Shown piece after piece: positions 56,798 through 64,000 of a DNA stretch of 64,000 bases. The first letter of the stretch is position 1, and each line of letters opens with the position of its first letter. The notes beneath the pieces are model-generated. The model was not told where the DNA came from. It saw only the letters and a list, made by a program, of their open reading frames with translations, and searched no databases. The position numbers and the translations under genes are program-made. This DNA is from Pelomonas sp. CA6 (lineage in GTDB: Bacteria > Pseudomonadota > Gammaproteobacteria > Burkholderiales > Burkholderiaceae_C): positions 124,001-188,000 of the forward strand of contig NZ_JAKZFD010000005.1 of NCBI RefSeq assembly GCF_022549225.1, in the 5' to 3' direction.

Positions 56798-57262
56798 ATG
56801 AATACCGAACACACCACGCCGGCCGCCCGCCACGGGCGCGCCGGATCCTGGATGGCCCTGCTGGCCATCACCTTCAGCGCCTGGCCGGCGTTGGCCCAGG
56901 ACCGGGCGTCCGTCGCCCCGCCTTCTTCGCCGACCTCATCGGCCACGCCCGCCGACCCGCTGGACCCCCGCGCGCCGGTGCCGGCGCTGCGCCACCGCTC
57001 GGTCACGCGCGACTACCGCGTGCCAGACTTGGACGCCCCCGATCCGTCGCAGGCCTGGGTGCGCGCCCATGCCCGCGTCGGCGAAGTCGGCGGCTGGCGG
57101 GCCTATGCGCGCGAAGCGCAGGGCGCCGCCCCGGCGTCGGCCGCGCATCCGGACCCCGGCGCGCCGGCGCGAACACCCGAGAAAGCGCCCACCCAAGCCA
57201 AGCCCGGCCAGGGTGAGCGGCGCGGCCACCACCACGGTGGCGGCCATGGGCAGCATCACTGA
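56798..57262 (+). CDS. Secreted low-complexity protein with His-rich tail
   Basis: A 154-residue protein with a signal peptide (about residues 1-37, ending PALAQ). Pro/Ala/Ser-rich sequence follows, then a short conserved-looking part (LRHRSVTRDYRVPDLDAPD, HARVGEVGGWRAYAREAQG) and a tail HHHGGGHGQHH that could bind copper. It lies 10 nt before the TolC-type gene, so it is in the operon. The family is not recognised with certainty. Confidence 0.65.
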   Translation: MNTEHTTPAARHGRAGSWMALLAITFSAWPALAQDRASVAPPSSPTSSATPADPLDPRAPVPALRHRSVTRDYRVPDLDAPDPSQAWVRAHARVGEVGGWRAYAREAQGAAPASAAHPDPGAPARTPEKAPTQAKPGQGERRGHHHGGGHGQHH

Positions 57263-57272
57263 GGGGGTGGCG

Positions 57273-58700
57273 ATGACACCGAACAAGATTCTCCCGGGCG
57301 GGCGTCTGCGCCGCCTCGCGCTGGCCTCGGCCGCGCTGTGGCTGACCGGCTGCGCCAGCCTGAGCCCGGACGGCGGGCTGCAGCCCGTGCGCGACGCGAC
57401 GCGCCAGCACCTGGACCAGGAACTGGCGCTGCCGCGCGACGCGCAACAGCAGGACGAACTGGCGCGGCGCGTGCAGGAGCTGCTGGCGCAGCCGCTCAGC
57501 GAGCGCAGCGCGGTGCAGGTCGCGCTGCTGAACAACCGTGGGCTGCGCGCCAGCCTGCATGCGCTGGGCGTCGCGGACGCCGACCGCGTGCAGGCCAGTC
57601 GGCTGCCGAATCCGGGCTTCAGCTTCGCGCGCCTGAAGAAGGGCGACGAGCGCGAGATCGAGCGCGGCTTCACGCTGGACCTGGCGCATGTGATCGCGCT
57701 GCCGCTGGCGCGCCGGGTGGAAGACCGGCGTTTCGCCGCGCTGCAGCGCGCCACGGTGATGGAGGTGCTGGCGCTGGCGGCCGAGACGCGCAAGGCCTAC
57801 GTGGCGGCCGTAGCGGCCGAGCAGATGGCGCGCTATCAGCAGGACGTGCGCGAGAGCGCCGAGGCCGGCGCCGAGCTGGCGGCGCGCCTGGCCCGCATCG
57901 GCAACTTCAGCAAGCTGCAGCAGGCGCGCGAGCAGGGCTTCCATTCGGAGGCGGTGCTCAACGCCGCGCGCGCCGAGCAGGCCCGGGTCGCGGCGCGCGA
58001 GCGTCTCACGCGCCTGCTGGGCCTGTGGGGCGCGCAGACGCAGTTCCAGCTGCCGGAGCGTCTGCCGGATCTGCCCCAGCAGCCCGACGCGCGCGAGGGT
58101 CTGGAGCAGCTCGCGATGGCACAGCGCCTGGACGTACAGGCCGCGCGCGCGCAGATGGAGGCCACCGCGCACGGCCTGGGGCTGACCCGGGTCACGCGTC
58201 TGGCGAGCGCGCTGGAGCTGGGCTGGACGCACAACACCAGCAACGAGGCGCCACGCCAGACCGGCTGGGAGATCGGCTTCGAGATCCCGCTGTTCGACTG
58301 GGGCGAGGCGCGCAGCGCGCGCGCCGAGTCGCTCTACCTGCAAAGCGCCAACCGCGCGGTGCAGACCGCGATCGAGGCGCGCTCCGAGGTGCGCGAGGCC
58401 TATCTGGGCTACCGCGCCGCCTATGACATCGCACGCCACTACCGCGACGAGGTCGTGCCCGCGGCCAAGCGGGTCTCGGACGAGAACCTGCTGCGCTACA
58501 ACGGCATGTTCATCAGCGTCTTCGAGCTGCTGGCCGACGCGCGCGCGCAGATCGCCGCGGTCAACGCGTCCATCGCCGCGCAGCGCGACTTCTGGACCGC
58601 CCAGGCCGACCTGGACATGGCGCTGATCGGCAAGCCCAGCCTGGCCGCGCCCGCCGCCCCCGGTGCCGCCGCGCCCGGCAATGCCGCCGCCGGCCATTGA
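57273..58700 (+). CDS. TolC family outer-membrane lipoprotein of the copper operon
   Basis: A 475-residue protein with a lipobox LWLTGCAS at about residues 22-29. Two OEP-type coiled regions follow (about 60-270 and 275-460; for example QVALLNNRGLRASLHALG, ARAEQARVAARERLTRLLG). It resembles channel proteins of metal efflux systems rather than beta-barrel CopB. Its tail is Ala/Pro/Gly-rich. The ATG follows GAGGGGGTGG, and the multicopper-oxidase gene starts 16 nt after the stop. It may export copper or an oxidised product, but no RND or ABC pump is encoded beside it. Confidence 0.87.
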   Translation: MTPNKILPGGRLRRLALASAALWLTGCASLSPDGGLQPVRDATRQHLDQELALPRDAQQQDELARRVQELLAQPLSERSAVQVALLNNRGLRASLHALGVADADRVQASRLPNPGFSFARLKKGDEREIERGFTLDLAHVIALPLARRVEDRRFAALQRATVMEVLALAAETRKAYVAAVAAEQMARYQQDVRESAEAGAELAARLARIGNFSKLQQAREQGFHSEAVLNAARAEQARVAARERLTRLLGLWGAQTQFQLPERLPDLPQQPDAREGLEQLAMAQRLDVQAARAQMEATAHGLGLTRVTRLASALELGWTHNTSNEAPRQTGWEIGFEIPLFDWGEARSARAESLYLQSANRAVQTAIEARSEVREAYLGYRAAYDIARHYRDEVVPAAKRVSDENLLRYNGMFISVFELLADARAQIAAVNASIAAQRDFWTAQADLDMALIGKPSLAAPAAPGAAAPGNAAAGH

Positions 58701-58716
58701 ACAAGGAGAACATGCA

Positions 58717-60132
58717 ATGGTTTCCCGACGAGATTTCTTCCGCGGTGCCGGCGCGGTGACCGCGGCCGTTTCGGCGGCCTCGGTCAGCCGCGTCGCGATG
58801 GCGGCGCTGCCCGAGCCCGTGCTGCAGGCAAGCCCTGACACCATGGCCCCGCTGCTGCCGCCCAACGGCCGGCCCTACAACCCCGTGGTCACGCTCAACG
58901 GCTGGACGCTGCCCTGGCGCATGAACCAGGGCGTGAAGGAGTTCCACCTGGTGGCCGAGCCGGTGGTGCGCGAGCTGGCGCCCGGCATGAAGGCCCATCT
59001 GTGGGGCTACAACGGCCAGTCGCCCGGTCCCACCATCGAAGTGGTGGAGGGCGACCGCGTGCGCATCTTCGTGACCAACAAGCTGCCCGAGCACACCAGC
59101 GTGCACTGGCATGGCCAGCGTCTGCCCAACGGCATGGACGGCGTCAGCGGGCTCACGCAGAAGGCGATACAGCCGGGCAAGACCTATGTCTACGAGTTCG
59201 TCGCACGCCGCCCCGGCACCTTCATGTACCACCCGCATGCGGACGAGATGACCCAGATGGCCATGGGCATGATGGGCTTCTGGGTCACCCACCCCAAGAC
59301 CCGGCACCCGCTGATCAGCGAGGTGGACCGCGACTTCTGCTTCCTGCTCAACGCCTTCGACATCGAGCCGGGCAGCGCGACGCCCAAGATCATGACCATG
59401 CTGGACTTCAACCTGTGGTGCTGGAACAGCCGCGTCTTTCCCGGCATTTCCAGCTTCAATGTGCGCCAGGGGGACCGCGTGCGCATGCGCATCGGCAATC
59501 TGACGATGACCAACCACCCCATCCATGTCCACGGCCATGAATTCGAAGTCACTGGCACCGATGGCGGTCCGGTGCCCAAGGGGGCGCGCTGGCCCGAGGT
59601 GACGACGGACGTCGCGGTGGGGCAGATGCGGCAGATCGAGTTCGTCGCCGATGAACCGGGCGACTGGGCCCTGCATTGCCACAAGAGCCATCACACGATG
59701 AACGCGATGGGCCACAACCTGCCCACGCTGATCGGCGCCGACCACAGTGGTCTGGTGAAGAAGCTCAACCGGCTGGTGCCCGACTACATGGTGATGGGCG
59801 AGCGCGGCATGGCGGACATGGCCGAAATGGACATGCCGCTGCCGGACAACACGCTGCCGATGATGACCGGGCAGGGGCCGTTCGGCGGTGTGGAAATGGG
59901 CGGCATGTTTTCGGTGCTGAAGGTGCGCAAGGAGCAACAGCGCGGCGACTATTCGGACCCGGGCTGGTATGCCCACCCCCGGGGCGAGGTCGCGTTCGAA
60001 TGGACCGGCGCGCTGCCGCAGCCGGCGCGCTTCGCGGCCGAGGGTGGTCGCTCCATGCCGGCGCGCCAGACCGCGGAGCCGGCCGTTGAGCTGAAGGCGC
60101 GCAAGCCCGCCGGCGGCCATGCCGGGCATTGA
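58717..60132 (+). CDS. Periplasmic multicopper oxidase (CopA-like)
   Basis: A 471-residue oxidase with a Tat leader (twin Arg at residues 4-5, SRRDFFRGAGAV). Type 2/3 copper motifs are HTSVHWHGQRLPNG and FMYHPHADEM. The C-terminal motifs HPIHVHGHEF and HCHKSHHTMNAM provide the type 1 site and the Cys-His bridge. Met/His-rich stretches near residues 360-400 (MADMAEMDMPLP) suggest extra Cu(I) binding. AAGGAG 8 nt before the ATG at 58717 decides the start over an out-of-frame ATG at 58712. It should oxidise Cu(I) to the less toxic Cu(II) in the periplasm. Confidence 0.94.
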   Translation: MVSRRDFFRGAGAVTAAVSAASVSRVAMAALPEPVLQASPDTMAPLLPPNGRPYNPVVTLNGWTLPWRMNQGVKEFHLVAEPVVRELAPGMKAHLWGYNGQSPGPTIEVVEGDRVRIFVTNKLPEHTSVHWHGQRLPNGMDGVSGLTQKAIQPGKTYVYEFVARRPGTFMYHPHADEMTQMAMGMMGFWVTHPKTRHPLISEVDRDFCFLLNAFDIEPGSATPKIMTMLDFNLWCWNSRVFPGISSFNVRQGDRVRMRIGNLTMTNHPIHVHGHEFEVTGTDGGPVPKGARWPEVTTDVAVGQMRQIEFVADEPGDWALHCHKSHHTMNAMGHNLPTLIGADHSGLVKKLNRLVPDYMVMGERGMADMAEMDMPLPDNTLPMMTGQGPFGGVEMGGMFSVLKVRKEQQRGDYSDPGWYAHPRGEVAFEWTGALPQPARFAAEGGRSMPARQTAEPAVELKARKPAGGHAGH

Positions 60133-60147
60133 TTCAAGGAGATGCGC

Positions 60148-60717
60148 ATGAACCGATTCCCCCGCATTGGCGCGGCCCTCGGGCTGCTGGCCCTGCTGAC
60201 GCAGGCGCCCGCGGCAATGGCCCATGGCGATGGTGCGCATGGCGCCGCGCCGCGCGCCGCGCCGGTCGAGCGCGAGCAGCAGGACTGGGGCGTGGCCGCC
60301 GCGCCCGGCGTCCGCGCGCGCACCGTGCAGATCCGCATGCTGGACGGCATGCGCTTCGTGCCCGATCGCCTGAGCGTCCGGCAGGGCGAGACCCTGCGCC
60401 TGGTCTTCCGCAACGAGGGTCAGCTCTTGCACGAGGCGGTGCTGGGCACGCCCGCCTCGCTGAACGCCCATGCCGAGATGATGCTGAAGCATCCCGACAT
60501 GGAGCACGAGGAGGCGCACATGGTCCATGTCGCCGCCGGCAAGAGCGGCGAGATCGTCTGGACCTTCAACCGCGCCGGCGAGTTCGATTTCGCCTGCCTG
60601 ATTCCCGGCCACTTCCAGGCCGGCATGGTGGGGCGCATCCGCGTGCTGCCGGCCGCCGCCGGCGCCACGGCCCCCCAATCCACACAAGGAGAAACGCATG
60701 AATCCCATGCGCATTGA
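60148..60717 (+). CDS. Cupredoxin-like periplasmic copper protein
   Basis: A 189-residue protein with a signal peptide ending AAMAHGD. A His-rich linker and a plastocyanin-like domain (about residues 60-170) follow, with NEGQLLHEAVLG, a Met/His stretch (HAEMMLKHPDMEHEEAH) and the copper-loop FDFACLIPGHFQAGM that supplies Cys, His and Met ligands. AAGGAG lies 6 nt before the second ATG, chosen over the first at 60142. Its end overlaps the next gene by 20 nt. It may pass electrons or copper to the oxidase. Confidence 0.9.
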   Translation: MNRFPRIGAALGLLALLTQAPAAMAHGDGAHGAAPRAAPVEREQQDWGVAAAPGVRARTVQIRMLDGMRFVPDRLSVRQGETLRLVFRNEGQLLHEAVLGTPASLNAHAEMMLKHPDMEHEEAHMVHVAAGKSGEIVWTFNRAGEFDFACLIPGHFQAGMVGRIRVLPAAAGATAPQSTQGETHESHAH

Positions 60718-61186
60718 AGCACCCGCGCGCCGCGCCTGGCTGCGTGGCGGGCTGGCCCTGGCGCTGGGCGCGGGACTGGGGCTGCGGGCCGGCGCCACGG
60801 CGCAGGCGCCGCTGGTCAAGGTCTGGAAGGGGCCCAGCTGCGGCTGTTGCAAGGACTGGATTACGCACCTGCAGGCGAACGGTTTCCGCACCCAGGCGGT
60901 GGACGAGGGCAACACCGATGCCCGCGAGCGCCTGGGCGTGGCACTGCAGTACGGCTCCTGCCACACCGCGCTGGTGGGCGGCTACGCGATCGAGGGCCAT
61001 GTGCCGGCGCGCGAGATTCAGCGTCTGCTCAAGGAACGCCCGCGCGCGATCGGCCTGGCGGTACCGGCGATGCCCCTGGGTTCGCCCGGCATGGACGGCC
61101 CCGAGTACGGCGGCCGCAAAGACCCCTATGACGTGTTGCTGCTGCTGCCCGGTGGCGGCTCGCGTGTCTATCAAAGCTACCGCTGA
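60698..61186 (+). CDS. DUF411 family metal-binding protein
   Basis: A 162-residue exported protein. A signal peptide with Arg-Arg (about residues 1-36) is followed by a DUF411 domain with the conserved WKGPSCGCCKDWITHLQANG metal site. It also has GSCHTALVGGYAIEGHVPA and GLAVPAMPLGSPGMDGPEYG. The family sits in copper- and silver-resistance loci and is thought to bind metal. AAGGAG lies 6 nt before the ATG, and the gene overlaps the cupredoxin gene by 20 nt. Confidence 0.92.
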   Translation: MNPMRIEAPARRAWLRGGLALALGAGLGLRAGATAQAPLVKVWKGPSCGCCKDWITHLQANGFRTQAVDEGNTDARERLGVALQYGSCHTALVGGYAIEGHVPAREIQRLLKERPRAIGLAVPAMPLGSPGMDGPEYGGRKDPYDVLLLLPGGGSRVYQSYR

Positions 61187-61201
61187 TTGAAGGAGAACCC
61201 C

Positions 61202-61561
61202 ATGCAACGAATCCTGCTGAATGGTCTGGCCGCGCTGACCCTGGCCCTGGGGCCGGTGGCCGCGCGCGCGCAGCACCACGACCACGGCGCGGCCTCGGCC
61301 GCGCCGGCCACACTGGGCGCTTCCGCCGCGGTGGCGGACTGGACGCCGGCCGAGCTGCGCAAGCTGGACCTGGCGGCGCTGAAGGTCACGCTCAAACACG
61401 GCGAGATCCGCAACCTGGCGATGCCGCCGATGACCATGGTCTTCCATGTGCGCGACGCGGCCCAGCTGCAGGGGCTGAAGGTCGGCGACCCGGTCCGCTT
61501 CCGCGCCGAGCGGCGCGAGGGCGGCGGCTTTGTTGTCGTCGAGATCCAGAAGGCGGACTGA
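61202..61561 (+). CDS. CusF-like periplasmic copper chaperone
   Basis: A 119-residue protein. A signal peptide ends near ARAQHHDHG, and a CusF_Ec-type beta-barrel follows (VTLKHGEIRNLAMPPMTMVF), whose His, Met and Met residues fit the CusF Cu(I)/Ag(I) site. AAGGAG lies 6 nt before the ATG at 61202; an upstream TTG has no such site. It is the last gene of the copper operon, convergent with apaH after 28 nt. It presumably carries copper to the oxidase or the efflux channel. Confidence 0.9.
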   Translation: MQRILLNGLAALTLALGPVAARAQHHDHGAASAAPATLGASAAVADWTPAELRKLDLAALKVTLKHGEIRNLAMPPMTMVFHVRDAAQLQGLKVGDPVRFRAERREGGGFVVVEIQKAD

Positions 61562-61589
61562 CGCGGCTGACGCGGCGCGCACCCGGCGC

Positions 61590-62417
61590 TCAGTCGCCAG
61601 GCTTCTGCGCCTGCGCGCAATCGACCTGCACGATCTCCAGCACGCGGCCCTGCGCGATGCGGGCCGCGCTGAGGCAGCCGCCCCAGACGCAGCCGGTGTC
61701 CAGCGCCAGCAGGTCGGGGCGCTGCAGCAGGCCCAGCGTGGACCAATGGCCGAAGGCCACCGGCTGCCCGGCGCTGAGCCGCCCCGGCACCTCGAACCAG
61801 GGCATGTAGCCCTCGGGCGCGCTGCCCAGGCCTTCCTTGGTCTTGAAGTCCAGCTTGCCGCGGGCGTTGCAGAAGCGCAGCCGGGTCAGCACATTGATCG
61901 TGAAACGCAGCCGGTCGGCGCCGGCCAGATCCTCGCGCCAGCGGTCGGGCTTGTTGCCGTACATCTGCGGCAGGAACTCGGCCAGCCCGGGGCCGCGCAG
62001 CATCGCCTCGACCTCCGCCGCCAGCGCCAGAGTCTGGGCCGCGTCCCATTGCGGCACGATGCCGGCATGCACCATCAGCCAGCCCTGGTCCAGGCAGGCC
62101 AGGCGCTGGTGGCGCAGCCAATGCAGCAGCGGTTCGCGGTCGGCGGCCCGGAGCACGCCGTCCAGTGTGTCGTTGCGCTGCGGCTCGCGCACACCCGCGG
62201 CGGTCGCCAGCAGATGCAGGTCGTGGTTGCCCAGCAGGCAGGTCACCGCCCCGCCCAGCGACTGCAGCCGGCGCAACACGCTCAGCGAGTCCGGGCCGCG
62301 GTTGACCAGGTCACCGAGCAGGTGCAGGTGGTCGCGCGAGGGGGAGAAGTCGATTTTGTGGAGCAGGCGGGCGAAGGCGTCGCCGCAGCCCTGGAGGTCG
62401 CCGATCAAATAGTGCAT
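61590..62417 (-). CDS. apaH: Bis(5'-nucleosyl)-tetraphosphatase (symmetrical) ApaH
   Basis: A 275-residue metallophosphatase that cleaves Ap4A to two ADP. Calcineurin-like motifs are IGDLQGC, LHLLGDLVNRGPDSL, LLGNHDLHLL and MVHAGIVPQWD. The ApaH-specific regions GYMPWFEVP and FGHWSTLGLL are followed by LDTGCVWGGCL. The length is normal. The ATG has no obvious ribosome-binding site but fits the family start MHYLIGD. It is divergent from the CorC-type gene (94-nt gap). Confidence 0.96.
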   Translation of the reverse strand: MHYLIGDLQGCGDAFARLLHKIDFSPSRDHLHLLGDLVNRGPDSLSVLRRLQSLGGAVTCLLGNHDLHLLATAAGVREPQRNDTLDGVLRAADREPLLHWLRHQRLACLDQGWLMVHAGIVPQWDAAQTLALAAEVEAMLRGPGLAEFLPQMYGNKPDRWREDLAGADRLRFTINVLTRLRFCNARGKLDFKTKEGLGSAPEGYMPWFEVPGRLSAGQPVAFGHWSTLGLLQRPDLLALDTGCVWGGCLSAARIAQGRVLEIVQVDCAQAQKPGD

Positions 62418-62511
62418 ACCGGGATTGTGCTGTCGGTCCTGTCAGATCCTTCTGATACGCTTGCGCCCTTCCGAATTGCCGTGCGCACCGGGTCAAACCC
62501 GGGCGCCCTCC

Positions 62512-63816
62512 ATGGACACTGCGCTTGTCATTTTCCTGATTCTGCTCAACGGCCTGTTTGCGATGTCCGAGATGGCCCTCACCGCCGCTCGCAAGGCCAG
62601 ACTCCAGGTGATGCTGGAGGCCGGGGAGTCCGGCGCGCAGGCCGCGATGGACCTGCATGAGAACCCCACCAAGTTCCTCTCCACGGTGCAGATCGGAATC
62701 ACCTCCATTGGCGTGCTCAACGGCATCGTGGGCGAGGCGGCGTTCTCCGACCCGGTCGCGCATTGGCTGATGAGCATGCTGCCGCTGGAGACGCGCGTGG
62801 CCCAGATCGCCGCCACCGCGCTGGTGGTGATCAGCCTGACCATCCTGACCATCATCTTCGGCGAGCTGGTGCCCAAGCGCCTGGGCCAGATGTATCCCGA
62901 GGTGGTGGCGCGCATGGTGGCACCGCCGATGGAGCTGCTGTCCACGGCGGCCAAGCCCTTCGTGAAGCTGCTGAGCTTCAGCACCGAGGCGGTGCTGGGC
63001 CTGATGGGCCTGCGCGGCAGCGGCCAGCGCAGCGTGACCGAAGAAGAGATCGCCGCCAGCCTGGAGGAGGGCCTGGACGCCGGCGTGATCGAGGCGCACG
63101 AGCACCAGATGGTGCGCAATGTGTTCCGACTCGACGAGCGCCAGATCGGCTCGATGATGATCCCGCGCGCCGAAATCGCCTGGCTGGACGTGACGGACGG
63201 CACCGAGCAGGTGCTGCAAGTGATGAAGGCGCATGGCTTCAGCCGCTACCCGGTCTGCCGCGGCGGACTGGGCGACGTGCTGGGCGTGATCAGCGCGCAG
63301 CAACTGGCGGCGCGCGCGCTGTCCGGCGCGCCGCTGGACCTCAGCCAGGACCTGGAGGCCGCCGTCTACGTGCCGGAGACACTGTCCGGCATGGAGCTGC
63401 TGGCGCACATGCGTGCGTCGGACGCGCAACTGATTTTCGTGGTCGACGAATACGGCGAAGTGCAGGGCGTGATCGCGCTGCGCGACGTGCTGGAGGCCAT
63501 CGCGGGCGAGTTCAGTGCGCCCAGCGATGGCGATGCCTGGGCGGTGCAACGCGAGGACGGGAGCTGGCTGATGGACGGCCTGATCCCGGTGCCCGAGCTG
63601 AAAGACCGCCTGGACCTGAAGGAACTGCCCGAGGAGGATCGTGGGCGCTACAACACCCTGGCCGGCATGGTGATGCTGCTGCTGGGGCGTCTGCCGCGCA
63701 CGGCCGATGTGGTGGAGTGGGACGCGTGGAGATTCGAGGTCGTGGACCTCGACGGCAAGCGTGTGGACAAGGTGCTGGTCTCGAGACTGGCCAATGATGG
63801 AGATGAGCTGAAATGA
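62512..63816 (+). CDS. CorC/HlyC-family transporter-associated protein (CNNM domain, CBS pair)
   Basis: A 434-residue membrane protein. The DUF21/CNNM domain (about residues 1-185) has four hydrophobic segments and MSEMALTAARKARLQVMLE and IGITSIGVLNGIVGEAAFSD. Two CBS domains follow (about 205-330; MIPRAEIAWLDV, GFSRYPVCRGGLGDVLGVIS, FVVDEYGEVQGVIALRDVL), then the C-terminal CorC_HlyC domain (about 345-425). Members are linked to Mg2+/Co2+ or cation efflux; older annotation calls them hemolysins. The stop overlaps the next start by 4 nt. Confidence 0.93.
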   Translation: MDTALVIFLILLNGLFAMSEMALTAARKARLQVMLEAGESGAQAAMDLHENPTKFLSTVQIGITSIGVLNGIVGEAAFSDPVAHWLMSMLPLETRVAQIAATALVVISLTILTIIFGELVPKRLGQMYPEVVARMVAPPMELLSTAAKPFVKLLSFSTEAVLGLMGLRGSGQRSVTEEEIAASLEEGLDAGVIEAHEHQMVRNVFRLDERQIGSMMIPRAEIAWLDVTDGTEQVLQVMKAHGFSRYPVCRGGLGDVLGVISAQQLAARALSGAPLDLSQDLEAAVYVPETLSGMELLAHMRASDAQLIFVVDEYGEVQGVIALRDVLEAIAGEFSAPSDGDAWAVQREDGSWLMDGLIPVPELKDRLDLKELPEEDRGRYNTLAGMVMLLLGRLPRTADVVEWDAWRFEVVDLDGKRVDKVLVSRLANDGDELK

Positions 63817-64000
63817 GCACCCCCCCGATGTACAGCAGCCTGGTGGCGCTGGACCGTGAGCAGCATCGCAAGCTGCGCCTGAAGACCGACCTGTCCTCGC
63901 TGGACCGGGTCGCCGGACTGAACTCCGTGTTCCTGGCGGTCGTCGAGTTCGCCGACGCCTGCAAGGACTTCCCCATCGTCTTCGTGCGCGTGGGTACGCC
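63813..64000 (+). CDS. SapC family protein (N-terminal part)
   Basis: The first 62 residues of a gene cut by the window end. It begins MSTPPMYSSLVALDREQHRK and continues with VFLAVVEFADACKDFPIVFV, the start typical of the SapC family. Its ATG overlaps the CorC-type stop by 4 nt, and GGAG lies upstream. The family has been called S-layer related and often sits near TonB receptors and tryptophan halogenase-like genes. Its function is not established. Confidence 0.82.
   Translation, partial: MSTPPMYSSLVALDREQHRKLRLKTDLSSLDRVAGLNSVFLAVVEFADACKDFPIVFVRVGT

Noticed and set aside
58561-60966. 801-codon minus-strand frame across the copper genes
   Set aside because: It covers several well-identified plus-strand genes and has no recognisable fold.

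Overview
The window is GC-rich (about 70%), densely coded chromosomal DNA with many 4-nt start/stop overlaps and frequent GTG starts. Gene content fits a betaproteobacterium of the order Burkholderiales, probably the Roseateles/Rubrivivax/Sphaerotilaceae side: a urtABCDE urea transporter beside urease, a PhaC-like protein, a DUF3325/PepSY/DUF3649 iron-reductase set, and a SapC-family gene. The taxonomic call is inferred from gene content only.

Layout. (1) 1-9601, minus strand: a hybrid histidine kinase whose N-terminus is an NCS1-type permease, a LuxR-type response regulator, then urtA-B-C-D and the first codons of urtE. (2) 9675-26969, plus strand: urease genes in two blocks, ureA-hupE-ureB-ureC (with a sigma-54-like motif in front of ureA) and ureE-ureF-ureG. 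Between them lie a GNAT gene, a TetR regulator and a divergent operon: PhaC-like protein, outer-membrane factor, membrane-fusion protein, RbbA-like ABC fusion, ABC permease, MaoC-phosphate acetyltransferase, acetate kinase. ureD is not in the window. (3) 27059-35217: a small membrane protein, a MacB/LolCDE-like ABC export operon, a lipoprotein, dctA with a clear intrinsic terminator, and a DUF1275 protein. (4) 35225-43729: a signalling block with two histidine kinases, a degenerate HD-GYP response regulator, a stand-alone receiver and a chemoreceptor. (5) 43745-50410, minus strand: an iron-uptake block with fecI, fecR, a TonB-dependent receptor carrying an STN domain, and a DUF3649-PepSY-DUF3325 operon. 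An identical promoter-like motif precedes the receptor and the PepSY operon, and a Fur-box-like palindrome precedes fecI. (6) 50631-53672: a glycosyltransferase, a diguanylate cyclase and a methyltransferase. (7) 53921-56035: a small AT-rich island next to tRNA-Ser(TGA), flanked by a perfect 20-bp copy of the tRNA 3' end. It holds an HARE-HTH/PD-(D/E)XK nuclease-like gene, a 110-aa partner gene and a decayed IS5-type transposase. (8) 56258-61561: a periplasmic copper-resistance operon. (9) 61590-64000: apaH, a CorC-family gene and the start of a sapC-family gene.

Functionally, region 1-2 couples urea sensing, import and hydrolysis with nickel handling. The inserted carbon-storage/acetyl-phosphate/efflux operon interrupts it without an obvious metabolic reason. 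Regions 5 and 8 are metal-homeostasis systems (iron acquisition, copper detoxification). The least understood parts are the permease-kinase fusion, the shared ECF-type promoter motif and the tRNA-Ser island.
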